34,451 nucleotides of DNA from Candidatus Gastranaerophilales bacterium (GTDB lineage: Bacteria; Cyanobacteriota; Vampirovibrionia; Gastranaerophilales; Gastranaerophilaceae): the NCBI GenBank assembly GCA_017560095.1, contig JAFYOU010000040.1, forward strand, positions 1-34,451. Direction: 5' to 3'. The notes beneath the pieces were generated by a model. The model was not told the DNA's origin, made no database searches, and saw nothing but the letters and a program-made list of their open reading frames with translations. The position numbers and the translations under genes are program-made. Below are positions 6,759-14,989 of this stretch, in pieces; within the stretch, counting starts at the first letter, position 1; every line of letters starts with the position of its first letter.

Positions 6759-9236
6759 CTAGCGCCCAAAAATTTTGAATATTTCGTCAATATCGGTCTG
6801 CGGGCTTGAAGATTCTTTCATTGAGGCTATCATTTGTTCAAGCTCTGATACATCACTTAATTCATATTTTTGTTTAATAGCAGGTATTTTTCCTTTTAAT
6901 TTTTCCAATTCATTCAAATCAACTTTCTTGCCAGCTACAGGCGTCAATTCAAATTCACCATTGGAAAACGCAAGCTTAATTGTTTTAAATTCGTCAGGGT
7001 TAGTTAACACTTGTTTAATATCTATAAAACCAGGCACACTGCGCAGAATTCCATCTATATCAGTAAATTTTTCAGGGGCTTGATTTGCTTGGGGGATATC
7101 ACGCAATTGTTCACCCATATATATTTCATCTACCCCTAATTTTGGGTCAATTGGGTCTACAAGTTTAATATTTTTTGGATCTACTTTCAATACTACTTTA
7201 ACTTCTGCTCCATCAGCACTCGCCGAAACACTTCCATCAAACATTTCTAAATTTTTTTTACAATTTTCAAGCTCAGAAACGTCATACCCAGCTTTTTTAA
7301 GTATTTCTATTTGAGGTGTAATATCATCCGCCTTGTAAGGAAATTCTATTACTTGCATTGGTTGTTTTGGTTGAACAATAATTTTTTTACCTTTTAATGA
7401 AACATTATATTGCCCAAAAATACCTTGATCCAAAATTCTTTGTAAAGTATCTTTTTCAAGTTCACTAATATCTTCAGGGCCATCCCCTATCGCTTTAAGA
7501 AGTGCATTTTGATCATCATTAGCACTTGTTCCTCTATCTACAAGTGACCAATCAGATGAAACTTTACCTTGGCCTTCTAGCCCTGAATCAGGTACAATGA
7601 CACCACTTACAAGAGAATCAGAACTGCCTATTTGCGTAAGCTCAGTAAAATCACCTTTTCTAAGTTCATTTATCTTATCTTGAATTCCAGATGCATCAAT
7701 ACCGTGGTTCTTGCATTCTTCTAGAATTTCAGGTATCTTTTCCTCTAATTTTTTCAATTCATTTAAATCAACATTTGTTCCAGGCATAAGACACAAATCT
7801 AATTCGCCTTCATTAACTGCAAGTGCAAACGTTTTAAAATCGCGTGGCACATTTAAATTATCATATTTTGACTTACTCAATAAATTTGCAAATAAACCTA
7901 GTTCATCGCAATCAGCACTTTCATTTAAAGTATTTTTTGCAACCGGACTAGCAGCACTGGCGTCTGTGAAGAAACCAGGCTTGCCCCTACCTAACGCTTC
8001 AAGAAGCGCATCTTGATCAACATAAGCACCTGTTCCTGTATCTTTAAGTGGCCTATCAAATGAAACTTTACCTTGGCCTTCTAGCCCTGGATCAACTACA
8101 ATGGCATCACCTATAGGAGAACCAGAACAGTCTATTTCTGTAAGCTCAGCAAATTTACCTTTATCATCAAACAACGCAGATAGCTTTAATTCGGAAGGCA
8201 CTTCAACATCAAATCCAGTACTTTTAAGTCTTCTTAACTTATCAGTCAATTGTTTTGCCTCTTGACTATCAAATTCAACCTCGCCTTTTTTAAGTGTTAA
8301 AACAAGTTTTTTTGTTTCTTCATTAATTTTAACATCGCAAACGCGTTCCAACAAAGGATCTTTTAAAACGGCACTTAGAGCCCCTTCATGCCACAATTTG
8401 GTAATTTCCTCACCTGCATCATCAATTTTTATTCCAGCATCATGAAGGCTAGATAATTTTCCACCCAAAATATCCAGTTCTTCTAAATCAACAGGAGCAT
8501 CGTCAGATTTTGGTAATATTTTTACTGCGCCATCAATTAGTTTTAATTCCATTGTTTCAAGTTTTATAGCATCTACGGCTGCTTGTCTCATTTTAGTGCT
8601 TAATTCTTCGATTTGTTTTACTAAATCATCAGTATCGCATTTCGCTATAGATAATGATTGAATAGCCCCCAATACTTTATCCAATTCTTTTGGATCAACT
8701 TGAACGCCTTCTATTTGTTCTAGTTGTAATTTTCCATTTACAACTTCAAATTTAATTGTTTTAAAATTTGCTTTTTCATTTAATTTACTTACAATTTTTT
8801 TACCTTTACGTGTCACATTAGGAACAACTTCAGAAGCAGCATCAGAAGCAGCACTAGAAACAGCGGCTTTTGGTTTTTTGGTCTTAGGTGAATTAAAAAA
8901 TTCTTTTAATCTATTTAATAAATTTTTACCACCCAAGTCATCAGAATCAATATTAACAGACTTACCTTTTGCAAGATGTTTGACTGCAACCCCTAAACCA
9001 ACAATTGATGCAGCAAGTCCAGCTCCAAAGATTGCAACTTTTTTTATAATTTCATTTTTTCTTTTTTTATTATTATCTTCAAAAGTAGTACGATGTCTTC
9101 TTTGAAAAGTGTCTACTCTTCCAGCATTTCCAGTATTAATCCAATTCGTTAAAGAACCAGACATACCTAAAATCCTTTGTCCGCCAATATCTGCGGTTGT
9201 TTGTGGCCCTATATTTAAATTTCCTGATATACTCAT
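6759..9236 (-). CDS. Large membrane-anchored repeat protein, 825 aa, unknown function
   Basis: No named family recognised. Residues 1-63 are polar and end in a basic stretch (NNKKRKNEIIKK). Residues 66-87 form one transmembrane helix (VAIFGAGLAASIVGLGVAV). The rest is acidic and soluble and shows about six copies of a 40-50 residue unit near residues 158, 227, 309, 467, 608 and 750. Each unit is a beta pair followed by a helix; clear examples are FKTIKFEVVNGKLQLE, FKTFALAVNEGELDLC and FKTIKLAFSNGEFELT, each followed by a V-D-L-N-E-L-type helix. A second duplication covers residues 358-416 and 526-585, sharing GLEGQGKVS. With a single N-terminal anchor, the repeats probably form a surface or cytoplasmic scaffold. 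No catalytic motif is visible. Confidence 0.8.
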   Translation of the reverse strand: MSISGNLNIGPQTTADIGGQRILGMSGSLTNWINTGNAGRVDTFQRRHRTTFEDNNKKRKNEIIKKVAIFGAGLAASIVGLGVAVKHLAKGKSVNIDSDDLGGKNLLNRLKEFFNSPKTKKPKAAVSSAASDAASEVVPNVTRKGKKIVSKLNEKANFKTIKFEVVNGKLQLEQIEGVQVDPKELDKVLGAIQSLSIAKCDTDDLVKQIEELSTKMRQAAVDAIKLETMELKLIDGAVKILPKSDDAPVDLEELDILGGKLSSLHDAGIKIDDAGEEITKLWHEGALSAVLKDPLLERVCDVKINEETKKLVLTLKKGEVEFDSQEAKQLTDKLRRLKSTGFDVEVPSELKLSALFDDKGKFAELTEIDCSGSPIGDAIVVDPGLEGQGKVSFDRPLKDTGTGAYVDQDALLEALGRGKPGFFTDASAASPVAKNTLNESADCDELGLFANLLSKSKYDNLNVPRDFKTFALAVNEGELDLCLMPGTNVDLNELKKLEEKIPEILEECKNHGIDASGIQDKINELRKGDFTELTQIGSSDSLVSGVIVPDSGLEGQGKVSSDWSLVDRGTSANDDQNALLKAIGDGPEDISELEKDTLQRILDQGIFGQYNVSLKGKKIIVQPKQPMQVIEFPYKADDITPQIEILKKAGYDVSELENCKKNLEMFDGSVSASADGAEVKVVLKVDPKNIKLVDPIDPKLGVDEIYMGEQLRDIPQANQAPEKFTDIDGILRSVPGFIDIKQVLTNPDEFKTIKLAFSNGEFELTPVAGKKVDLNELEKLKGKIPAIKQKYELSDVSELEQMIASMKESSSPQTDIDEIFKIFGR
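7482..7661 (-). repeat. Internal duplication in the 825-aa gene, second copy
   Basis: Codes for residues ~526-585 (KGDFTELTQ ... GLEGQGKVS ... DDQNALLKAIG). It matches 7989-8165 in protein and still shows long identical DNA stretches, so the duplication is fairly recent. Confidence 0.75.
7989..8165 (-). repeat. Internal duplication in the 825-aa gene, first copy
   Basis: Codes for residues ~358-416 (KGKFAELTE ... GLEGQGKVS ... VDQDALLEALG). See the partner copy at 7482-7661. Confidence 0.75.
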
Positions 9237-9553
9237 ATATTAATAAAGTATTTTTTATAAAAAAAATTGCCATGAATTACATTTTATTTATAAAAAAACA
9301 AGTTATATTAAAGCAAAATTTTAATTGTGAAAATATATAACACATTCAATCACAATTATAGTACGACTTTTTACGACAGGACTATTAAAAACGTCTACCC
9401 GCCAAGCAAAGCTAATTGTACATCATAAAACGTTATTGCCTGATACTTAAATTTCAGTTATCCAATTTAAATATCAGACCATTAATGTGGCATTAATCAG
9501 CAAAACTCACAGTACCAATAGAGGTGTTGTTCAAAATCACAACTATTTGCAAC
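9237..9553. other. Intergenic region without a gene
   Basis: About 317 bases between the 825-aa gene start and the tRNA terminator. I find no protein-like frame. The half next to 9237 is extremely AT-rich and should hold the promoter of the 825-aa gene, but I could not place boxes with confidence. The only clear structure is the hairpin at 9440-9477. Confidence 0.6.
9440..9477. repeat. Imperfect inverted repeat in the intergenic region
   Basis: CTGATA-C-TTAAATT (9440-9453) pairs with AATTTAA-A-TATCAG (9464-9477): 13 of 14 positions pair, around a 10-base loop. There is no T run, so it is not an intrinsic terminator. It may be an operator or part of an untranslated RNA. Confidence 0.6.
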
Positions 9554-9580
9554 AAAAAAGAGAGCACTACTACTCTCTTT
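9554..9580 (-). terminator. Terminator after the CAT-anticodon tRNA
   Basis: On the minus strand AAAGAGAG and CTCTCTTT (9557-9564 with 9573-9580) form an 8-bp stem with an 8-base loop, followed by more Ts, directly downstream of the tRNA. Confidence 0.8.
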
Positions 9581-9582
9581 AA

Positions 9583-9657
<75 letters not shown>

Positions 9658-9715
9658 TTATGCTTATTTAATTTTAACAAATAATTAAATATTTTCAAGC
9701 AATAATTTACTTATC

Positions 9716-10630
9716 TTATTTATCAATATACTCGTTATCAATTTTTAAAATTCCTTTAATTAACATATGGGCCAAAATAAGCATATTTGAAGACAAATAA
9801 CCATCCGAAACAATCTTGAAATTTTGCACTCCTATTGCTGTGTGAGAAGTTTTTATTTCTTTAAAATCAAATGTTGCATATATAGTTGCTTCTTTCAATA
9901 AAACATTAATTATTCTTAAAAATTCGTCTTTCAAAAAAGTTTTCAGCGAAAAAACATCAACATAAAAATTGTTTTCAAATTCATTAATACAAATCAATAA
10001 ATTTGAAAAATTAATTGTTTCAATGAGAATGCTTAACTTTGATTTTTTAATTGCTTCTGCTTCATGTTCTTCTAACGTTTCATTATTTAAATTTTTATCA
10101 AAAACCGGCACATTTAAAGGAATATATAGAAGCAAAAATTCCCTAAGTGCATTCGCGCCATGTGAAGTATTTGCTTGAATAGCATTCAAAAAAACAAGTA
10201 CTTCTTTCAATTGTGCTGCATCTATTCCGGACTTTAAAGAAGATGAAATAGCTTGCATAATCCTAGATATTGCTTCTGTTGAATTTTGATTTATTAATTC
10301 AGACAAAGCTTTGACGTTAACAAGATTTTCAACCAATATTTTAACCAATTTAGAATTGATATTTTTATCATTCAGTTGATTCACAAATTTTTCAATTGAA
10401 TCCGGAAAATCAAATAATTTTTGCAAATATCTTAAAACAGTCTCATTATCCATTTTAGCTGCAAAAAAATCATACATGAAGTTGTGTTCAACTCTTAAAG
10501 AAGCAGCTTGTTGAATTTGGGGCTGAATTTGCGATTGAGTTTGCTGTAATAAATTTTGCGAATTATTAACAAGTCCAGCTTTTTGATTAGCTATATTATT
10601 TAAATTAAAGTTAACCGAATTAAATTCCAT
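9716..10630 (-). CDS. Hypothetical protein, 304 aa
   Basis: Not recognised. The first 45 residues are Asn/Gln-rich (NNSQNLLQQTQSQIQPQIQQ) and probably disordered. The rest is largely helical, with a distinct C-terminal part, IETINFSNLLICINEFENNFYVDVFS, that looks like a small alpha/beta domain. No signal peptide or membrane helix. The Gln-rich head followed by a compact C-terminal domain, near a flagellar rod operon, recalls FliK-type hook-length proteins, but no diagnostic motif supports this. Residues 6-10, VNFNL, partly match the N-terminal motif found in other proteins here. It is followed by a tRNA on the same strand. Confidence 0.75.
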   Translation of the reverse strand: MEFNSVNFNLNNIANQKAGLVNNSQNLLQQTQSQIQPQIQQAASLRVEHNFMYDFFAAKMDNETVLRYLQKLFDFPDSIEKFVNQLNDKNINSKLVKILVENLVNVKALSELINQNSTEAISRIMQAISSSLKSGIDAAQLKEVLVFLNAIQANTSHGANALREFLLLYIPLNVPVFDKNLNNETLEEHEAEAIKKSKLSILIETINFSNLLICINEFENNFYVDVFSLKTFLKDEFLRIINVLLKEATIYATFDFKEIKTSHTAIGVQNFKIVSDGYLSSNMLILAHMLIKGILKIDNEYIDK

Positions 10631-10802
10631 AATAGTATCTTAATTTAAAAATTTTATTTGGCATGCTTTTTCAAATAATTATTAAAAATAAAATTTTATT
10701 TTTAATAATTATTAAGTTTTTTTAAGCAGGTAAAACCATTACCATACCAAGATTTTCTATTATACGACACTTGTAAAATATTAATTAGTTGCTTAATTTG
10801 CA

Positions 10803-10831
10803 TTGCCTAAAATATTGGTTTAAAATATAAG
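10803..10831 (+). promoter_or_regulatory. Candidate promoter for an intergenic plus-strand RNA
   Basis: TTGCCT (10803-10808), a 17-base spacer, then TATAAG (10826-10831). No plus-strand gene follows, but an intrinsic terminator does about 50 bases later. Confidence 0.35.
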
Positions 10832-10837
10832 TGTAGA

Positions 10838-10911
10838 AGTTAAAAACTTTGGTTTATTATAAATAATTTTTTAATGGGGAAATGGGGGTTTTGATAACCT
10901 CCCTTTTTTTC
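10838..10911 (+). ncRNA. Candidate small RNA of about 75 nt
   Basis: Starts just after the promoter at 10803-10831 and ends in a hairpin, GGGGGTT with AACCTCC (7 bp including one G-U) followed by CTTTTTTT. The hairpin has a T run only on the plus strand, yet both neighbouring genes are on the minus strand, so it does not serve them. The transcript would carry purine-rich GGGGAAATGGGGG, able to pair with C/U-rich or SD-complementary targets. Purely a prediction. Confidence 0.35.
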
Positions 10912-10912
10912 C

Positions 10913-12580
10913 TCATCTTTCAGACTTAAGTATTTTTTCGCTTCTTATTAATTGAGCTTGATATCTTTTTACCAGTTCAACATCGCCAATTAAAACAGAA
11001 ATATCATAAGCTTGTTTTTTGTAGTTGATTTCGCCCTGATTTATTTCAATTGCTTCTTTTGCATAAAGCAATGCATTTTCATATTCTTTTAATCCGACAT
11101 ACGCTCTTGCCATTTGCGAATAATATTTAGCTTCAAGTGGATTAAATTTAATTGCAGTATATATTACTTTTTTGGCTTCATCAAATTGTTCTATATCATT
11201 TAAAATCAATCCTTTAAAATAATAAGTCTCAGGATTATTTTTATCTAATTTAAAGTACTCTTCAATCGAAACAAGTGCTTTTTCATAATTTTTCATGCGA
11301 TAAAAAATCCGCGCCAATGAATTATATATATTTGGACAATTTTGATATATCTTACTAAAATCATCAATCAAATCAAGAGCTTCATTATATTTTTTATCAT
11401 CAATCAATAAATCAATTATCTCTAATGTGTAATAAATTGAATCAGGATAATTCTTAAGCCCTTTTTTGTATACATCAATTGCTTTATTATACATTTTTAA
11501 TTCTTTGTAGCAAAAAGCAAGTGTATCGATTAAAATTCCATTTTCTTGTTCTTCTTTAAAAAACAATTCCAATTTTTGAATAGCGCTTGAAATATCTGTT
11601 TTTTTTATATTAACAACTTGTGCTAAAATTTGAGCTTTAGAGTACAACTTGGAATCCTTATTTATAGATTCAAGATTTAAAAGCGCTTTAGATAATTCAT
11701 TCTTTTTAATTAAAATCCAAGCTGAAAGAAAATATTTTTCATCAATATTTTCAAGATTATTTTTAGCTACAGATAGATTAATTGATTTTTTTAGAGAAAC
11801 TAACGCTTCATTAAACCAAGAAATATCTATATAAGTCTTTGCCAAATCCAAATAAAAATCATGTTCATCATTATCAAGCTCAATAGCCTTTAAATATAGC
11901 TCTATTGCTCTAGAATAATTTTTCTTACTTGCTTCAATCCTAGCAAGCAAATACAATGCTAAAGCGTTATCTTCGTCAATATTTAAACAATAAGGTATTA
12001 CTTTATCATAATTACCTTTATCAAATTCAATTAGAGCTAATCCTATATTTGCATCTACATGGCCCAAGTCAAGTTCAAGAATTTTCTTTAAAATAACTTC
12101 TTTTTTACTTTCATCGATTCCTGAAATTAAATATAAGATATCTACATCCATCTTAATTTGCTCATCAAGCATATTAAAAACTTCAATTGCATCTTGCTTT
12201 TTATCCATAGCAATAAGGGTTTTTATATGATTATAAAAGCTTTTTGAGCTTTTTGCATTTTCACACATACCAAGTGCAACCCTTAAAGCTTTATTTAATT
12301 GATTAGTTTTAAAATAAATTTCAAAACACTGTTGAGCACAATATTCGTGATTTGGATTCATTGATAAAGCTTTTTGAAAATGTTCCAAAGCTCTATCAAA
12401 ATTATTCATTAATACAGATAAATCACCTAATTGTGATAAAATTTCAATACTATCTTGCGTGTCGTTTTGAAATTCTAAAACTTTATAAAGCATCTCAATT
12501 GCGCTTTTATATTTTTTTTGATTCCGTAATTCAAAAGATTTTTTTATTAATTCAATTTTTTCTTGTTCATGATTTCCCAT
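10913..12580 (-). CDS. TPR-repeat protein, 555 aa
   Basis: Made almost entirely of 34-residue tetratricopeptide repeats, with typical W/L-G-Y-A-F-A-P spacing. Examples are ALEHFQKALSMNPNHEYC, ALYLLARIEASKKNYSRAIELY, SIYYTLEIIDLLIDDKKYNEAL and AKYYSQMARAYVGLKEYENA. I count around a dozen repeats, and no other domain, signal peptide or membrane helix. It is therefore a cytoplasmic protein-protein interaction scaffold. It is transcribed divergently from the flagellar rod operon, so a role in flagellar assembly is possible but unproven. There is no Shine-Dalgarno sequence; instead a strong promoter sits directly before the ATG, suggesting a leaderless mRNA. Confidence 0.92.
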   Translation of the reverse strand: MGNHEQEKIELIKKSFELRNQKKYKSAIEMLYKVLEFQNDTQDSIEILSQLGDLSVLMNNFDRALEHFQKALSMNPNHEYCAQQCFEIYFKTNQLNKALRVALGMCENAKSSKSFYNHIKTLIAMDKKQDAIEVFNMLDEQIKMDVDILYLISGIDESKKEVILKKILELDLGHVDANIGLALIEFDKGNYDKVIPYCLNIDEDNALALYLLARIEASKKNYSRAIELYLKAIELDNDEHDFYLDLAKTYIDISWFNEALVSLKKSINLSVAKNNLENIDEKYFLSAWILIKKNELSKALLNLESINKDSKLYSKAQILAQVVNIKKTDISSAIQKLELFFKEEQENGILIDTLAFCYKELKMYNKAIDVYKKGLKNYPDSIYYTLEIIDLLIDDKKYNEALDLIDDFSKIYQNCPNIYNSLARIFYRMKNYEKALVSIEEYFKLDKNNPETYYFKGLILNDIEQFDEAKKVIYTAIKFNPLEAKYYSQMARAYVGLKEYENALLYAKEAIEINQGEINYKKQAYDISVLIGDVELVKRYQAQLIRSEKILKSER

Positions 12581-12587
12581 AAAAGCT

Positions 12588-12616
12588 ATTATATTTTATT
12601 TTTTTTCTTAATTCAA
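12588..12616 (-). promoter_or_regulatory. Promoter of the TPR gene, apparently leaderless
   Basis: On the minus strand TTGAAT (12611-12616), 17 bases, TATAAT (12588-12593), then only seven bases to the ATG at 12580. The transcript should start at the initiation codon. Confidence 0.6.
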
Positions 12617-12695
12617 TCATAGATACATTTGACTTTTTAAAAATCAACCTTAAACGTAAATCATATGATGTATTTTTTTCTCTTCCGATAAAGAT

Positions 12696-12723
12696 TAAAG
12701 TACTTATGTCGTTGTCCTATAAA
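12696..12723 (+). promoter_or_regulatory. Possible sigma-28-like promoter of the flagellar rod operon
   Basis: TAAAGTAC (12696-12703) and CCTATAAA (12716-12723) are spaced much like the flagellar sigma factor consensus (TAAA ... GCCGATAA). They end 13 bases before the first gene's ATG. The match is partial and the sigma factor of this lineage is not characterised here. Confidence 0.35.
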
Positions 12724-12736
12724 AAAGAGGTATTCA

Positions 12737-13435
12737 ATGAAACTAGCAGCAGGAATAAACTTTGACGCATCAGGAATTGCTCAATCCATAAACGCTATGC
12801 AAATGAGCATGGATATTATGGGTATATTCAGCGAAAATGTTGTTGGTTTTGATAAAGTAGGATATCAAAGAAAAGAAGCTGTTATTTCATCTTTTGCGGA
12901 ATACATTGGAACAAATGCACTGTCTCACAGCACAGATGAACAAGTTGGGCGCTTAGCTTTAACACAAAATCCTCTCGATATCGCATTATCCGACAAAGGC
13001 TACTTTCAAGTTTTAAACAAGGATGGAAGTATAGAATTAACAAGAGATGGAAGATTTTGCATGAGCAAAAATGGTGAAATCATAACTCAAACAGGTCAAA
13101 AGGTTTTATCTAGTGGCGGATTGCCTATAGTTTTACCAGTAGTTCCAGATGGTATTGATAAAATCAAAATTGGACTTGATGGAAAAATTGGCGTTTTTGA
13201 TGAAAAAACAAGAGGCATGATTCCAGCAGGAACAATTGGTGTTGTATCAACTGATGGCAATCTAATTACATCAAATTGTGTTCGTCAAGGATATGTTGAA
13301 TCTTCAAATGTTCAATTAGAAAAAGAATATATGGAAGTTGCAAATTACAAAAGAAGCTTTGAAGCAAACAGACAAATGTTTAGACTTCAAAACAACAATC
13401 TTTCATCTGCAATTTCAAGGTTAGGACAAGTATAA
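12737..13435 (+). CDS. Flagellar basal-body rod protein, FlgF/FlgG family (first copy)
   Basis: 232 residues. It has the rod-family N-terminal helix (QSINAMQMSMDIMGIFSENVVG, then FDKVGYQR in place of ANVNTxGYK), the core NPLDIALSDKGYFQV followed by ELTRDGRF, and the conserved C-terminal helix RQGYVESSNVQLEKEYMEVA ... EANRQMF. It would be part of the proximal or distal rod that crosses the periplasm and is exported by the flagellar type III apparatus without a cleaved signal. The C-terminal tail is closest to FlgG. An AGAGG Shine-Dalgarno sequence precedes the ATG. It heads a four-gene operon. Confidence 0.9.
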   Translation: MKLAAGINFDASGIAQSINAMQMSMDIMGIFSENVVGFDKVGYQRKEAVISSFAEYIGTNALSHSTDEQVGRLALTQNPLDIALSDKGYFQVLNKDGSIELTRDGRFCMSKNGEIITQTGQKVLSSGGLPIVLPVVPDGIDKIKIGLDGKIGVFDEKTRGMIPAGTIGVVSTDGNLITSNCVRQGYVESSNVQLEKEYMEVANYKRSFEANRQMFRLQNNNLSSAISRLGQV

Positions 13436-13445
13436 AGGGTAATTT

Positions 13446-14162
13446 ATGGCATATAACTTACAAGGAATTATTAGAAAAGCTACAACAAATATGTCCGTTG
13501 AATTTGACAGACTTGCTTATATTACCCAAAATTTTGCAAATGTAAATACTAACGGATACAAAGCAGTTAGATTCGAAGACGTAATTGATGCAGACGGCTC
13601 AGTTCATGGAGTTGAAAGAGTAAACACAAAAACAGGAGAATACTTAATTACAAACAACCCGCTAGATATCGCACTTCAAGGAGCAGGCTATATTCCTGTT
13701 ACAACGCCATCTGGAGAAATAAGATACACAAGGGATGGGGGCTTTATGAAAGATAAAGACGGCTATCTTATAACAAAAACTGGAGATTTAGTTGGCTCTG
13801 GAATTAAAATTGATGGAAACTGTGAAAAAATCGAAATAAAAGCAAATGGGGATGTTTATACATATAAAAGAATTTTTGATAAACCTGATTATGTAGGTAC
13901 AATTCCCGTTGTACAATTTGAAAACCCTGAAGGTTTAAAAGATGTTGGCGCTAATGAATTTGTTGCAACTGAAACTTCAGGAAAAATGAGATTAATAGAA
14001 GAACATGATTACATAAAACAATATGGAATAGAACGTGCAAATGTTGATGTAATATCAGACGTGTATACCGTTTCAAGAATTAATGCTTCCATTTTAGCGA
14101 CAAATTCTTTAATGAAAGCAATTAACACTATGTATGATGAGGCAATTAACTTAACTCAATAA
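13446..14162 (+). CDS. Flagellar basal-body rod protein, FlgF/FlgG family (second copy)
   Basis: 238 residues with the canonical motif NFANVNTNGYKAVRFED near residue 30, then NNPLDIALQGAGYIPV and EIRYTRDGGFMKDKDGYLITKTG. The C-terminal part has RANVDVISDVYTVSRINA, a variant of the usual SNV..V.EMV.MI helix. It lies ten bases after the first rod gene with its own AAAGGG Shine-Dalgarno sequence. With the first copy it probably fills the FlgF and FlgG positions, but which is which cannot be settled by eye because both are shortened and divergent compared with enterobacterial proteins. Confidence 0.9.
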   Translation: MAYNLQGIIRKATTNMSVEFDRLAYITQNFANVNTNGYKAVRFEDVIDADGSVHGVERVNTKTGEYLITNNPLDIALQGAGYIPVTTPSGEIRYTRDGGFMKDKDGYLITKTGDLVGSGIKIDGNCEKIEIKANGDVYTYKRIFDKPDYVGTIPVVQFENPEGLKDVGANEFVATETSGKMRLIEEHDYIKQYGIERANVDVISDVYTVSRINASILATNSLMKAINTMYDEAINLTQ

Positions 14163-14173
14163 AGGAGTAAAAA

Positions 14174-14536
14174 ATGGGCTTAGTTCCAATGCATTTATTA
14201 AACGAACCGCAAAAAATGCTTAATATGATATCTCAAAGACAAGAGTGTCTTTCTGATAACATTGCAAATATGCACACAAAAGGCTACAAAAGAAAAGATG
14301 TTGATTTTTCGCAATATTTGAACAGCGGAATTTCATCTCGAATTGAAGCAAACCTAGTTGAAAAATACGGCCCAAGTCCAATAGCTTCCGGTACATACGG
14401 TGGTCAAAATATTACAACAGAAGAAGAATTAGCAAAAATGCAAGAAAATTACATGCTCTACAATGTGGCAGTAAGGCGCTTATCGAGTACAATAACAGAA
14501 ATAAAAACAGCATTAAATGTTTCAGCTAACGGGTAA
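14174..14536 (+). CDS. flgB: Flagellar basal-body rod protein FlgB
   Basis: 120 residues, the usual size for FlgB. The N-terminal helix ends with SDNIANMHTKGYKRKDVDF, the rod signature placed as in FlgB, and the C-terminal helix EELAKMQENYMLYNVAVRRL corresponds to the FlgB tail (E...M..N...Y......). FlgB forms the first layer of the proximal rod above the MS ring. It is translated from its own strong Shine-Dalgarno sequence (AAAGGAG). Here it follows the FlgF/G-type genes, whereas most bacteria place flgB and flgC first. Confidence 0.9.
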   Translation: MGLVPMHLLNEPQKMLNMISQRQECLSDNIANMHTKGYKRKDVDFSQYLNSGISSRIEANLVEKYGPSPIASGTYGGQNITTEEELAKMQENYMLYNVAVRRLSSTITEIKTALNVSANG

Positions 14537-14554
14537 ATAAAGAGGTAAAATTCA

Positions 14555-14989
14555 ATGGGCATAATGAACGCATTTAAAATAGGTGGCGAAGGTTTAACAG
14601 TACATGGCAAACGTGTTGAAATTGCTGCCAAAAACATCGCAAATATTGATACTCCTAATTACACAAGAAAAATACCAATTATATCATCCAACCAAGATCA
14701 AAGTTTTGCAACAGTCTTATCATCAATGGGCGTTGGAGCACTAGCGGGATCATCCTCTATGGGAGGCGTTAACTTTGATGGAATAGTTGAAGACCCAACA
14801 CCTGGAGCAAAAATATACAAACCAGGACATCCAGATGCAGATGAAAATGGATACATAAGGACATCAAACACAAATGCAATGGTTGACATTGCAGATGCCA
14901 CTATCGCACAAAGAGCATTTGAAGCTTCACTTGGTGTAATGTCTATTTCTAAAGCAATGGCTGTAGCATCTTTAGAAATTGGCAAATAA
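14555..14989 (+). CDS. flgC: Flagellar basal-body rod protein FlgC
   Basis: 144 residues. It begins with a helix leading into AAKNIANIDTPNYTRKIPI. A FlgC-specific centre follows: DPTPGAKIYKPGHPDADENG (compare D.sP...Y.PgHPdAd..G), then SNTNAMVDIADATIAQRAFE and a final helix. FlgC stacks with FlgB in the proximal rod. It is the last gene of the operon, and fliE, the usual neighbour, is not adjacent. The stop overlaps the 3' end of the convergent gene by 18 bases, and the operon's likely terminator lies inside that gene. Confidence 0.95.
   Translation: MGIMNAFKIGGEGLTVHGKRVEIAAKNIANIDTPNYTRKIPIISSNQDQSFATVLSSMGVGALAGSSSMGGVNFDGIVEDPTPGAKIYKPGHPDADENGYIRTSNTNAMVDIADATIAQRAFEASLGVMSISKAMAVASLEIGK

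Noticed and set aside
12822-12860. Doubt that the first rod protein is flagellar, because ANVNTxGYK is degenerate (ENVVGFDKVGYQR)
   Set aside because: The core NPLDIAL and the C-terminal SNV helix are clear, and the operon context agrees.
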